Below, in pieces: positions 1 to 9,809 of a stretch of 64,000 nucleotides of DNA. The translations under genes were made by a program, and so were the position numbers. The stretch lies in contig JAIYDI010000004.1 of the NCBI GenBank assembly GCA_027487555.1, positions 186,001 to 250,000 on the forward strand, written 5' to 3'. The first letter of the stretch is position 1, and each line of letters starts with the position of its first letter. The stretch comes from Hyphomicrobiales bacterium. GTDB lineage: Bacteria > Pseudomonadota > Alphaproteobacteria > Rhizobiales > Devosiaceae. The notes below the pieces were generated by a model. The model ran no database searches, had not been told where the DNA came from, and saw only the letters and a program-made list of their open reading frames with translations.

Positions 1-2
1 AG

Positions 3-485
3 GAGGTGGTGGAGCGCAAGCTAGCAGCAACGGTGCCAGATGTTCGCTTTATTGCTATCGGCGAGACGCTGGAGCAGGTGACAAAAGCACTGGGGCAATT
101 GTCGCTCGCAGCCGCCACAGTGGGCGGTATCGCTGTCGTCAACGGCTTGCTGGTGCTGCTCGGGAGTCTCGCGACGGGACGACAACAGCGCCGTGCCGAC
201 GCGCTGATCACCAAGGTCCTGGGCGCTTCGCAAGTCGAACTGATGGTGACCTACGCGCTGCAATACCTGCTGCTGGCAGCCTTTGCGGCGCTGCTCGCCG
301 CCGGAATCGGCATAATGGTTGCCTGGGGGCTGACACTGGCGCTGCTCGACGTCGAGTTCAGTGTGAACACGGGCATCCTTGCCGTCGTCCTTGGCGGGGC
401 GGTGGCGCTGGTTGCTGTGTTCGGTGTTACGACAATCATCAGCGTGTTCCGTACCGCACCAGCAAGGCTGCTGCGGCAACTCTGA
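3..485 (+). CDS. ABC transporter permease, FtsX-like C-terminal part (5' truncated by window edge)
   Basis: Reading frame open to the window start; hydrophobic TM segments; FtsX/MacB-type C-terminus ending RTAPARLLRQL. Confidence 0.75.
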   Translation, partial: EVVERKLAATVPDVRFIAIGETLEQVTKALGQLSLAAATVGGIAVVNGLLVLLGSLATGRQQRRADALITKVLGASQVELMVTYALQYLLLAAFAALLAAGIGIMVAWGLTLALLDVEFSVNTGILAVVLGGAVALVAVFGVTTIISVFRTAPARLLRQL

Positions 486-506
486 AATCGGCTGGGGACT
501 GGCAAA

Positions 507-926
507 TTGGCGACAATCGCGATCGCGGCCGGTGGGTTTACCTTCAAGGCCGAGTTGCATGAGAACAAGGCGCCTTTGACGTGCCGGCATTTCCTCAGCC
601 TGCTGCCCTATGCGGAAAAGCTCATTCACGTACGCTGGAGCGGGGAAGGCTGTTGGATTCCGCTCGGCGAGACCGAGACTAGCCTGCCATTCGAGAACGC
701 CACCAGCTTCCCGGCGCCTGGCGAGATGCTGTTTTACCCAGGGGGCTTCAGCGAGACGGAGATACTGCTCGGCTACGGCGCCGTGTGCTTTGCAAGCAAG
801 ATGGGGCAGTTGGCGGGCAACCACTTCCTGACCATTACCGAAGGCCGGGAAAACCTGCGCGCGCTGGGAGTGAAAGTACTCTGGGAGGGCGCGCAAGATA
901 TCCGGTTCAGCCTGGAGACAGTTTAG
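507..926 (+). CDS. DUF3830 family protein (cyclophilin-like fold)
   Basis: Translation MATIAIAAGGFTFKAELHENKAPLTCRHFLSLLPYAEKLIHVRWSGEGCWIPLG resembles the DUF3830 family. Confidence 0.65.
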   Translation: MATIAIAAGGFTFKAELHENKAPLTCRHFLSLLPYAEKLIHVRWSGEGCWIPLGETETSLPFENATSFPAPGEMLFYPGGFSETEILLGYGAVCFASKMGQLAGNHFLTITEGRENLRALGVKVLWEGAQDIRFSLETV

Positions 927-3289
927 GGGGTGACGGACTCCCAAATTGAGCCAGGCCGATAGCGCCAAGCCGGCTCGCCAGCGGACAGGATAATCAGGTG
1001 CAGCCAGCCATTGTCGAACAATGCCTGCACCGAAGGGTGCCGGGCGAGGATTTCGGCAACGGCGTCTCTCGGCGCTTCGATCAGAACCGAGAGGCGCAAA
1101 GGCTCGTGGACGAAGTCCCTGCCATCATGCACAGCCTGAAGGGGCAGACCGGCACGCAGCGTACCGCCATTGCCTTCGACGACACCAAGGCCGCCGATGA
1201 CATTGTGCAGGAGCTTGTCACCGGCGCCGAATGCCGCCTGCGCGACCGTCGAGCCGTAGTATTGGAGGCTGATCCAGCTCGCCACGACGACCGGCGCGGT
1301 CAGGATCAGCTCTAGCGTCTTGAAGTCCTGGTCCGTCCGATATTCGTAGGAATGAAGGAAGCTACGGCCACCCAGATCCCGCCCACGGGTCAGGGTCCGC
1401 GGCGCGGCAATGAAGGACGCGCACCCGGCAAGACCCCATTCGGGCCGCAACTCAGCCCAGTTTTGGGCACGCGCTGCCACCGAGCGCGGGCCGGCATAGG
1501 GCAACCGGGCGGCGCGTTCTTCGCGAGTGATGGCGCCAGCGGCCTTTAGCCACGACCGCGCGGCGGCTGTATCGGCCGCACTAGCCTGTGGCGACTGATC
1601 GTCGAACAGTTGGATCTCGTCGGTAGTGGTCACATGGAGACCGGCGAGGAAGTGCGTGTCTGCTGGCACTTCGATACCGCGGGCCTTCAGGCCTGCGCGG
1701 GTCTGGGAATCATTCAGGAGGCCGGCAAGAATGCGGGCGGATACCTCGCCTGTATGACCACCACAGGCTCCACATTGATAGGCGCTCTCGTGCGGGTTGT
1801 TGGTGACTGCGGTGCCATGGCCGACGAACAACACCGTTCGCGCAAACCCGGCTGTCAGCCCCATCGCGTTAAGGACGCTGGCTGCGATTTCCGCCTTGCT
1901 ATCTGCCGACAGCGGAACCGCAAAGTGCGGAGCGGGGGTCTGCGCTGGCCGCGAGGAGTGAATGCCAAGCGCAGCCGGGACCAGCTTTGCGCCATATGCA
2001 AGGCCGGCGGCCTCTACAAAGGCGAGCGACGAAACCGCAGCCTGCCGGAAACGACCCCAGGCGCGCACAGCCCGCGCCGAGATGCGTACTGCCGACTCGG
2101 TAGGTGAACTTGCGTGGCTCGTTACTGAAAGCGCGGGGTTCAGCAGGACCGGGAGGTGGTTGTCCGGGATATCGGTGCCGTGGTCGCAATGCGCCAGCGG
2201 CAACCCGAAGAACCCTGCGAAGCCGATGGTCTCAATTGCGGAGTCAAGGCTTTCGAGTGCGCGCCTAAACACTTCCGAGCGCACGTCGATGCAGAAGGCG
2301 GCCTGGAGCGCTGGGCGGGCTGCCGCCGGCGATGCTGGGCCCGCAAGTGTTGCGAAGAGCCGCCGCTGATAGGCACGCTCTGCTGCATCCTCGAGTATTG
2401 CATCGATGACATCGTCGGGGGAGGGCAGGACCGGCTCGAGATGCGCTGTGGCAATGCCGCGCCACAACGGCGCGATCTCGGGGGAGAGTTCGAGAAGGGC
2501 CTCTTCCCACAGGAGACGGACAGCAAGGAGTTCCAGCAGTGTCGAATCGCTGCCGCCAGAGAGTTCAGCCTCATGCATCAGATACCGTGCATGCTGCGCC
2601 CAGCCACCAAGATCCACCAACAGCCTGTGGAGCCCGGTCGCACAGGCGGCAGCATCAAGCTCGAGCTTACCAACCGCGCGCAAGATGGCCCTCTCGGCGC
2701 TGTCCGGCGCAGCACTGACGAAGGCGCAGAAGCCGGAGATCCCGGCGATCTCGGGCGTCAGGTCGTTCGCGGCCCATTCGCGCCAGGCTGCAAAGGCGCC
2801 CCTCCCGGGCTTCGGCAGCCACAGGGCCTGGCCCCGATCAAAGTGTCCGGCAGCCCAAAGGCCGATAGCCTTGGCAATGAGCGCCGGCCAATCGATGCCG
2901 GACTGATCGGCCGCGAGGTGAGCGACAGTGGGCAGGGGAGCGGCATGCACCGACTCTCTCCCAAGGGCAGCCTTGAGGGCCAGAAGGCTGTTGGGCTTTG
3001 CCAGAGACGACGAGGCAGCGAGCGCCGCCTGAAGATCGGCATCGGTGACACTTCCATCCGCGATGCGCGCCCGGAAGCTCGAACGGGGCGGGGTGACCTC
3101 GACCCCCGCAACCCGCCGCAGCCGGGCCTTGGCGGTGGCAAGATCCTCCCCGGACTGGCCGAGGAACGGATTGACCGCGACGGTTGCCGAGAGCGGGAAC
3201 GCGGGCGGAATGGCGCGGATGGCGACGTGTGCCGCAGACATGATGGCTTCGAGCCGGGCGTCGGACTGGGTAGGTATATCGATAAACAT
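923..3289 (-). CDS. dabA: DUF2309/DabA-type inorganic carbon transporter subunit
   Basis: FCIDVRSEVFRR and GHGTAVTNNPHESAYQCGACGG carry the C-x-D and H...C residues typical of DabA. Start trimmed from the ORF track to ATG at 3289 (MFIDIPTQSDARLEAIMSAAHVAI). Confidence 0.88.
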   Translation of the reverse strand: MFIDIPTQSDARLEAIMSAAHVAIRAIPPAFPLSATVAVNPFLGQSGEDLATAKARLRRVAGVEVTPPRSSFRARIADGSVTDADLQAALAASSSLAKPNSLLALKAALGRESVHAAPLPTVAHLAADQSGIDWPALIAKAIGLWAAGHFDRGQALWLPKPGRGAFAAWREWAANDLTPEIAGISGFCAFVSAAPDSAERAILRAVGKLELDAAACATGLHRLLVDLGGWAQHARYLMHEAELSGGSDSTLLELLAVRLLWEEALLELSPEIAPLWRGIATAHLEPVLPSPDDVIDAILEDAAERAYQRRLFATLAGPASPAAARPALQAAFCIDVRSEVFRRALESLDSAIETIGFAGFFGLPLAHCDHGTDIPDNHLPVLLNPALSVTSHASSPTESAVRISARAVRAWGRFRQAAVSSLAFVEAAGLAYGAKLVPAALGIHSSRPAQTPAPHFAVPLSADSKAEIAASVLNAMGLTAGFARTVLFVGHGTAVTNNPHESAYQCGACGGHTGEVSARILAGLLNDSQTRAGLKARGIEVPADTHFLAGLHVTTTDEIQLFDDQSPQASAADTAAARSWLKAAGAITREERAARLPYAGPRSVAARAQNWAELRPEWGLAGCASFIAAPRTLTRGRDLGGRSFLHSYEYRTDQDFKTLELILTAPVVVASWISLQYYGSTVAQAAFGAGDKLLHNVIGGLGVVEGNGGTLRAGLPLQAVHDGRDFVHEPLRLSVLIEAPRDAVAEILARHPSVQALFDNGWLHLIILSAGEPAWRYRPGSIWESVTP

Positions 3290-3305
3290 CACGTGTCTCC
3301 TCGGC

Positions 3306-4868
3306 TCAAGATCTTGCTGCGGTGCGGAAGCCGCCGATCCATCGATCGAGCAGGGCGTTGAGATAGAGGCCGTTGACGAGGTGCACGCGCAGGCCCGCGA
3401 CTGCCGGGTGATGGGCCCATAGGGGGAACATTGCCTGGGCAACGGCGACGAGACCGAACGAGAGCAGCGCAACCACGATGATGGCCCATTCGAGCGGACC
3501 TGCCATGGGCACCGGGGGAAGGATGCCTCCCCAGATGTATTCAGCCAGACGATGGAAGCCGAAATAGGCAAGTGTGGCCCCGAGCGATGCCAAAGCGGTA
3601 CGGCGCGTCAGGGCGCGGGGTGCAGAATCTGCCAACCCCTGGGCGACAAGATAGGCAACGCCGAACACCAGTATTGCGCCAAGGGCGAGGGACTGCGCGG
3701 ACTTCTGGCCAAGCAGCAGTTCGAAGCCGAGCGCCGCCAAGCTGTAGAGTGCAATTGCCAGGAGGAAGGCACGCCCCACCGCTCTGGGACCGGGGATGGC
3801 CACCGCTCCCGGCCGCCTTACGGACTCGACAGCCGCCACTGCACTGCCGGACGAAAGGAACGCGTAGGCCTTGTAGAGCGAGTGGGCAAGAATATGCAGC
3901 AGGGCCAAAGGCCACAGGCCAAGACCGCACTGCATGAGCATGAAACCCATCTGAGCGACGGTAGACCACGCGAGAGCTGTCTTGACCGCGCTCTGGGTGA
4001 GCATGACGGTGGCGCCAAACAGTGCGGTGAACCCGCCGATCATCACCAAAGCCGCCATGGCACCAGGGCTGTGACTGACAAGGCCGGACAGTTTGATGAG
4101 CAACAGGCCGCCAGAATTGATGATGCCGGCGTGAAGGAAGGCGGAAACCGGCGTCGGCGCTTCCATGACCTCGGTGAGCCAGCCATGCAGCGGGAACGCT
4201 GCCGTCTTCAGCACTGCTGCGATGACCAGAAGCGCTATGGCGATGTGCCCGAGCGGGGTGACGCCAGGCGAGGCCAGATCACCGAGTCGCGCGAAGTCAG
4301 TGGTGCCATAAGCAACAACGAGAAAAAGCGTGGCGAGGACAAGCGCAATGTCGCCCGCAGACCACACAAGGGTGAACTTGGTCGCGGCCCGACGAGCGGC
4401 CTGACGCTCCGGGAAGAAGAGCAGCAGTCGCCGCAGCCCGACCCCGATGGCGAGGAATGCGAGAATCACAACCGGCAGGCTCGAAGCCATAGTGAGCAGG
4501 AGCACGGCGGACAGTGTCACGAGCAGTTCGGCATGGAACTTCGCCGCGCCTGTTGCTCCAACGAGATAGGTGCGCGCGTAGCGTGCGACGACCCAACCTA
4601 CGAAAGCAACGAGCAGCCCAATCGTGATGCTTACGGGATCGACCGACAGCGCAAGGCGTGCTGGATCCCAGCCGACTGCGACCACAGCCGGGCCAGCAAG
4701 CAGCAGGCCGACAAGCCCGATGCAGGCCACGGCGACGGCCAACAGGGCGGCAATTTCGGCTGCGACGCCGGCGCCGCGATCGGTCACCCGCGGACGAAGC
4801 ATGACGAAGGCTGCGGCCGCAAGTGGAGGCAGAGGCGCGATGAATGCGGCTTCGGCGAACGATGGCAT
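3306..4868 (-). CDS. dabB: Proton-conducting transporter, NADH-quinone oxidoreductase subunit 5 (NuoL/MrpA-like), DabB partner
   Basis: Multi-TM protein with HGWLTEVMEAPTPVSAFLHAGIINSGGLLLIKLS antiporter motif; directly upstream of dabA on the same strand. Confidence 0.87.
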   Translation of the reverse strand: MPSFAEAAFIAPLPPLAAAAFVMLRPRVTDRGAGVAAEIAALLAVAVACIGLVGLLLAGPAVVAVGWDPARLALSVDPVSITIGLLVAFVGWVVARYARTYLVGATGAAKFHAELLVTLSAVLLLTMASSLPVVILAFLAIGVGLRRLLLFFPERQAARRAATKFTLVWSAGDIALVLATLFLVVAYGTTDFARLGDLASPGVTPLGHIAIALLVIAAVLKTAAFPLHGWLTEVMEAPTPVSAFLHAGIINSGGLLLIKLSGLVSHSPGAMAALVMIGGFTALFGATVMLTQSAVKTALAWSTVAQMGFMLMQCGLGLWPLALLHILAHSLYKAYAFLSSGSAVAAVESVRRPGAVAIPGPRAVGRAFLLAIALYSLAALGFELLLGQKSAQSLALGAILVFGVAYLVAQGLADSAPRALTRRTALASLGATLAYFGFHRLAEYIWGGILPPVPMAGPLEWAIIVVALLSFGLVAVAQAMFPLWAHHPAVAGLRVHLVNGLYLNALLDRWIGGFRTAARS

Positions 4869-4970
4869 GAACTATTCTCTTCTGTCGGTTGACCCAGCAG
4901 GGAATTAGCCGTTGCAACTATTCCAGGAAATTACATATTTTGGAGCATATCTGCGCAAGGAGTAGAACGA

Positions 4971-5861
4971 ATGTCCGTCCTGAACCTGCACCACCTACGA
5001 TTGTTCCGTGCCGTTGCACTCGGAGGCAAGCTGACGGAGGCGGCTCGGCAACTGAATCTGTCGCAGTCGGCCCTGTCGACCCAGATCAAGACGCTTGAGG
5101 CAGCGCTAGGGCAGGATCTGTTTGAGCGCCGCGGCCGCGAACTGGTCTTGACCGAAGCCGGCCGTATCGCGCTCGACCATGCCGAAGCGATCTTCCGCAC
5201 GGCGGAGGACCTCAAGGCGACGCTGCGCGAGACCGGAGGCTCGCGGCGCGCCCTGCGCGTGGGCGCTCTTTCGACCCTGTCGCGGAACTTCCAGATGGCG
5301 TTCGTCGCCCCCCTGATCGGACGGAGAGATGTCGAGCTTGTGATGCGCTCTGGCTCTCAGGTGGAACTACTGAGAGCGCTGGAGGCGCTGAGTCTCGACG
5401 TGGTGCTGACAAACCTGCCTCCGTCGCGCGATACCCATACGCCCTGGCTTGTGCAGAGCCTTGCAGCGCAGCCGGTGAGCCTTGTCGGCACGCCGCGGCG
5501 GCTTGGCGCGGGACGATCGCTGTTTCAGCTATTGACCGAGGAACCGCTGGTGCTGCCGGCGATGGATACGGCCCTGAGGGCGGCATTCGACGCAATGACC
5601 TCGCGACTCGGCGTGGTACCGACGATCGCGGCGGAGGCCGACGACATGGCGATGCTGCGTCTTCTCGCGCGCGAAGACATCGGGCTCGCAGTGCTCCCAC
5701 CCATCGTCGTACGGGACGAACTGGCGCTAGGGATGTTGGCCGAGGCAGCGCGTCTTGAGGGCATCTCAGAGACCTTCCTCGCCGTGACCGTGGCGCGGCG
5801 CTTCCCCAACCCCCTGCTCCGCGAGGTACTTAACCAGGCGGAGTTCGAGGCACAAAGGTAG
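4971..5861 (+). CDS. LysR family transcriptional regulator, divergent from dabBA
   Basis: N-terminal HTH MSVLNLHHLRLFRAVALGGKLTEAARQLNLSQSALSTQIKTLEAALGQDLFERRGR. Confidence 0.9.
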   Translation: MSVLNLHHLRLFRAVALGGKLTEAARQLNLSQSALSTQIKTLEAALGQDLFERRGRELVLTEAGRIALDHAEAIFRTAEDLKATLRETGGSRRALRVGALSTLSRNFQMAFVAPLIGRRDVELVMRSGSQVELLRALEALSLDVVLTNLPPSRDTHTPWLVQSLAAQPVSLVGTPRRLGAGRSLFQLLTEEPLVLPAMDTALRAAFDAMTSRLGVVPTIAAEADDMAMLRLLAREDIGLAVLPPIVVRDELALGMLAEAARLEGISETFLAVTVARRFPNPLLREVLNQAEFEAQR

Positions 5862-5891
5862 GTCGCGGCCAACCGCGGAATTGGCCACGAC
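5862..5891 (-). terminator. Hairpin between convergent genes (candidate terminator)
   Basis: GTCGCGGCCAA / TTGGCCACGAC, 11-bp stem with one mismatch that becomes a G-U pair in minus-strand RNA; 8-nt loop. Confidence 0.5.
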
Positions 5892-5905
5892 CGAAGGCAG
5901 TCGCG

Positions 5906-6820
5906 TCAGGTACCCTGACTTTGGCGGCTGTCATTGAGCTGCCAGAGCTGGCGGGCGCGCTCCAGGCTAGCAGGCTGCTCGCGGCGGTAGCGGCTGCCGA
6001 TTTCCATCATCAGCACAGTGCCAGGCAGGAAGGTCAGTTCGGAGAAGATCATGTCCCAGGCGATATCGCCCCAGCCAAGCGGCATGTGAAGGTCGCCGAT
6101 GCCGAGCGCAGTGTTTTCCTGCGGATGGAAGGCTTTGTAGAAGGCCTGCGGCCGACCAAAGCTATCGTGCACATGGAGGTGCCCGGCGACCGGCGCCATG
6201 GCGCGGATCTCATCCATGAAATCGAGGCCCTTGAAGGTGGCTTCGATATAGGCGTGGGAAAAGTCGATCAGCGCGACGACGTTCGGGTGGTTGAGTGCGC
6301 GGACGGTTGCGGCCACTTCGGACGGGGTCTGGCGGTACTGGCCGGGCTCGGTGGAGAAGATGTTTTCAAGCGCGATGCGCACGCCGTGCGGGCGGGCGAA
6401 TTCGGCGAGTTCATGCAGGGCTTCGCGCTCGCGCAGGTCGGCCCCGGCGCGCTCGGCGATCTGGTCGGCACGCAGTGCACCCGAATGCTGGACGATGATG
6501 CCGGCTTCGATGCGGTTCGAGAGCTCGACCAGCGCCTTGGCCGCATCGATCTGGTAACGGCAGGTGGCGGGGTCCATGAAGTTCGACGAGACCAAGCCGT
6601 GAACGGTGTAGCGGAAATCGAAGCTCTTGCAGAGCGATACGAAGGCTTCGGCGCGCTCGGGGATGATCCGGCCGCCAGCGACGAGATCGAGCGAGGTGAT
6701 GCCGATTTCGACGGTGTCGCAGCCCATATCCGCAAGGGCGCGGAGATCGGCTTCGAGGCTGAGCATTTCGCCGTCGTCAGAGCCGGCATTGAAGCCGGTG
6801 GCGATGATATGGCTCATCAA
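5906..6820 (-). CDS. Sugar phosphate isomerase/epimerase family (TIM barrel)
   Basis: Xylose-isomerase-like barrel sequence: DTVEIGITSLDLVAGG...RIALENIFSTEPGQY...GHLHVHDSFG. Confidence 0.82.
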   Translation of the reverse strand: MMSHIIATGFNAGSDDGEMLSLEADLRALADMGCDTVEIGITSLDLVAGGRIIPERAEAFVSLCKSFDFRYTVHGLVSSNFMDPATCRYQIDAAKALVELSNRIEAGIIVQHSGALRADQIAERAGADLREREALHELAEFARPHGVRIALENIFSTEPGQYRQTPSEVAATVRALNHPNVVALIDFSHAYIEATFKGLDFMDEIRAMAPVAGHLHVHDSFGRPQAFYKAFHPQENTALGIGDLHMPLGWGDIAWDMIFSELTFLPGTVLMMEIGSRYRREQPASLERARQLWQLNDSRQSQGT

Positions 6821-6831
6821 TAGTCTCCCTG

Positions 6832-7932
6832 TCAGTGGGTTTGCTCGATGCGCTGGCCGCTTTCGAGCGAGAAGAGGTGAAGGACGCCGGAGGCAACGCT
6901 GAGATGCACCTGGGCGCCGGGGGCAAGGCTGACCCCGGAGGCGTCGACGGCGACGAGGCGGCTGCCGGCGACATCGGCATGGATGACGCGGGCGGAGCCG
7001 AGCTCCTCGATGTAGTCGACGGTGCCGGAGACGGCACCCGGCGCGTGGGGCTCGGTGCGGCGCACATCCTCGGGACGGACGCCGAGCACGGCGCGGAGGC
7101 CGGGGCGGCGCACACCGTTCAGTTGCTCGACCACCAGCCTGCCGCCGGTGCCGTGCACGAACTGGCCGTGATCGTCGAACTGGCCTTCGAGCAGGTTCAT
7201 GGCGGGCGAGCCGATGAAATCGGCGACGAAGCGGCTCGCGGGGCGGTGGTAGACTTCAGCCGGTGGGCCGATCTGCTCAACACGGCCGGCATTCATGATG
7301 ATCAGCTTGTCGGCGAGCGTCATCGCCTCGTTCTGGTCGTGAGTGACGAAGACCGAGGTGACGCCCAAATCGCGGTGCAGCTTGCGGATTTCGGCCCGCA
7401 TGGCGACGCGCAGCTTGGCATCTAGATTGGAGAGCGGCTCGTCGAACAGGAAGACTTCGGGCGAGCGCACCATGGCGCGCGCCATGGCGACACGCTGGCG
7501 CTGGCCACCGGACAACTCGGCCGGGCGGCGATCGAGATAGGGCTCGAGCGCCACGATGCGCGCGACATTGACCACCCGCATGTCGCGCTCGGCCTTGGGC
7601 ACACCCGAGACCTTGAGCGAATAGCCGATGTTCTGCCGGACGGTCATGTGTGGGTAGAGCGCATAGTTCTGGAAGACCATGGCGCAGCCGCGCTCGCGCG
7701 GCTCGAGGTCATTGACGACCCTGCCGGCGATGGCGATCTCGCCCTCGGAAATCTCCTCGAGCCCGGCGATCATGCGCAGCAGCGTGGACTTGCCGCAACC
7801 CGATGGCCCGAGAATGACGACGAACTCGCCCTTCTCGATTTCGACATCGACGCCGTGGATAACCAGCGCCTTGGGGTTGTAGCGCTTCTTTACGCCGCGG
7901 ATGGAAATGGCAGCCATTTTCGCCTCCGTCAC
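6832..7932 (-). CDS. ABC transporter ATP-binding protein, UgpC/MalK-like
   Basis: Walker [10 protein letters not shown], signature [14 protein letters not shown], Walker [14 protein letters not shown]-terminal TOBE region. Confidence 0.93.
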   Translation of the reverse strand: MTEAKMAAISIRGVKKRYNPKALVIHGVDVEIEKGEFVVILGPSGCGKSTLLRMIAGLEEISEGEIAIAGRVVNDLEPRERGCAMVFQNYALYPHMTVRQNIGYSLKVSGVPKAERDMRVVNVARIVALEPYLDRRPAELSGGQRQRVAMARAMVRSPEVFLFDEPLSNLDAKLRVAMRAEIRKLHRDLGVTSVFVTHDQNEAMTLADKLIIMNAGRVEQIGPPAEVYHRPASRFVADFIGSPAMNLLEGQFDDHGQFVHGTGGRLVVEQLNGVRRPGLRAVLGVRPEDVRRTEPHAPGAVSGTVDYIEELGSARVIHADVAGSRLVAVDASGVSLAPGAQVHLSVASGVLHLFSLESGQRIEQTH

Positions 7933-8846
7933 TTGTCTTTGGTGATGAGCCCCCGGACGAACCAGCGCTGCATGACGGCAACAACCAGAAGCGGCGGGAG
8001 CATGATGATGAGGGCCCCCGCCATGGTGACATTCCAGTCGGGCGTACCGTTCTGAGCGGGGACGAGGGCCTTGAGCTGCATGACCACGGTGCCGAAATGC
8101 TCGCGGTCAGTGGTGACGAGCAGCGGCCAGAGGTACTGATTCCAGGTCGAGACGAACATGATGGTGGCAAGCGCCAGCATATTGGTGCGGCTCAAGGGGA
8201 CGAGCACGTCGACGAAGAACTGCATGGGCCGTGAGCCATCCATCTTGGCGGCCTCAACCAGCTCGTCCGGGATGGTCATGAAGAACTGCCGGTAGAGGAA
8301 AGTGCCGGTGGCCGTGGCGATCAGCGGCAAGATCATGCCCTCGTAGGAATTGAGCAGATTCCAGTTGAGGGCGATCTGCACGCCGCCCAGCTGCTGCACG
8401 AGGCCGGTGAGCCCGGTGACATCGAGCAGCGCCTGCACGGGCGACAGCGCGTTGGCTGCGATGGCGTAGGTTGGCACGATGCGCACTTCGAGCGGCAGCA
8501 TCAACGTGATGAAGATGAGCCAGAAGAACACCATGCGTGCCCGATAGTTGAAGAACACGATGGAGAAGGCCGAAAGCGCGGCGATGACGATCTTGCCAAC
8601 TGTGACGCCGACGGCGACGACCAATGAATTGATCATCTTTGGCCCCAGATCGGCGCGGATCCAGGCGGCGGAAATATTCTGGAACAACTGATCGGAAGGC
8701 CACATCTGCAGTGGCACGCGCGCCACTTCGGGCAGACTGAGGGTGGCGCCGATGAACACGACCCAGAATGGCAGGAGCACCAGCACCAGCCCGATGAGCA
8801 TGGCGAGATAGGTGATGGCATTGAACAGGGGAGAGCGCTCGATCAT
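7929..8846 (-). CDS. Carbohydrate ABC transporter permease (UgpE-like)
   Basis: MalG/UgpE-type membrane protein with [26 protein letters not shown] loop. Confidence 0.88.
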   Translation of the reverse strand: MIERSPLFNAITYLAMLIGLVLVLLPFWVVFIGATLSLPEVARVPLQMWPSDQLFQNISAAWIRADLGPKMINSLVVAVGVTVGKIVIAALSAFSIVFFNYRARMVFFWLIFITLMLPLEVRIVPTYAIAANALSPVQALLDVTGLTGLVQQLGGVQIALNWNLLNSYEGMILPLIATATGTFLYRQFFMTIPDELVEAAKMDGSRPMQFFVDVLVPLSRTNMLALATIMFVSTWNQYLWPLLVTTDREHFGTVVMQLKALVPAQNGTPDWNVTMAGALIIMLPPLLVVAVMQRWFVRGLITKDK

Positions 8847-8855
8847 CGGGATGCC

Positions 8856-9740
8856 TCACGCATAGTGGATCTTCTTCTCCACCCATTTGAACTGGATGAA
8901 GGTGAGCGAGATGACGAGCAGCATGAGGACGATCGACTGGGCAGCTGCGCCCGAATAATCGAGGCCTTTGAAGCCGTCGAAATAGATCTTGTAGACCATG
9001 ACCACTGTCGCGTCGTTGGGGCCGCCCTCCGTGAGGGTATCGATGAGCCCAAAGCTGTCGGTGAAGGACGAGATCAGGTTCATGATCAGCAAGAAGAAGG
9101 TGGTCGGGGCGATCAGCGGCAATTGCAGATCCAGCATGCGGCGGAATGGACGCGCCCCATCCATAGCGCCGGCCTCGATCACCGACCGCGGGATCATCTG
9201 CAGCGCGGCGAGGAAGAAGACAAAGTTATAGCCGATGCCGAGCCAGGCATGGGCGACGATGACCATGAGCAGCGCCTGCCAGCCTACGGTGGACGGATCC
9301 CAGATACCGGGCCAGACTTGGTTGATAGTGCCGATGAGCCCGGCCTGGGGTGAGAACATGAAACGGAATGCGACGCCAGCCGCGGGTGCGGCGATGGCAT
9401 AGGGCCACACAAAGACCGACTGGAAGAGCTTGGTTCCCTTCAGGCCGCGATCGACGAAGAGCGCAAGGGTCAAGGCCATGGCCATCGACAAGCCGGTGGC
9501 GACGACCGCGTAGAAGGCCGACCGCAGAACCGTGCCCCAGTAGCGACTGTCGGAGAAGATAGCGGTAAAATTGTCAAAGCCGACAAAGGCGTTGCCGCCT
9601 CCCCAGGGTTGCTCGAGGGTGAAAGCCCAATAGAGCGCCTGCGCGGTCGGCCAGTAGAAAAAGACGAGAACGAGGAGCAACTGTGGTGCGATGAGCAGCC
9701 AGGGCAGCAGCTTGTTGCGATAATAGGCGCGCCGTTCCAT
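8856..9740 (-). CDS. Sugar ABC transporter permease (UgpA-like)
   Basis: EAGAMDGARPFRRMLDLQLPLIAPTTFFL EAA loop; next to the second permease. Confidence 0.88.
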   Translation of the reverse strand: MERRAYYRNKLLPWLLIAPQLLLVLVFFYWPTAQALYWAFTLEQPWGGGNAFVGFDNFTAIFSDSRYWGTVLRSAFYAVVATGLSMAMALTLALFVDRGLKGTKLFQSVFVWPYAIAAPAAGVAFRFMFSPQAGLIGTINQVWPGIWDPSTVGWQALLMVIVAHAWLGIGYNFVFFLAALQMIPRSVIEAGAMDGARPFRRMLDLQLPLIAPTTFFLLIMNLISSFTDSFGLIDTLTEGGPNDATVVMVYKIYFDGFKGLDYSGAAAQSIVLMLLVISLTFIQFKWVEKKIHYA

Positions 9741-9766
9741 TGAGCCTCAATCCGACAAACGAGAAA

Positions 9767-9796
9767 CTCCGGGCGGCCGCTTTGGGCCACCCGGAG
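9767..9796 (-). promoter_or_regulatory. Intercistronic hairpin between solute-binding protein and permease genes
   Basis: CTCCGGGCGGCC / GGCCACCCGGAG, 12-bp stem with one G-U pair in the transcribed (minus) RNA; 6-nt loop. Confidence 0.6.
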
Positions 9797-9809
9797 CGGG
9801 GAGGACGGA

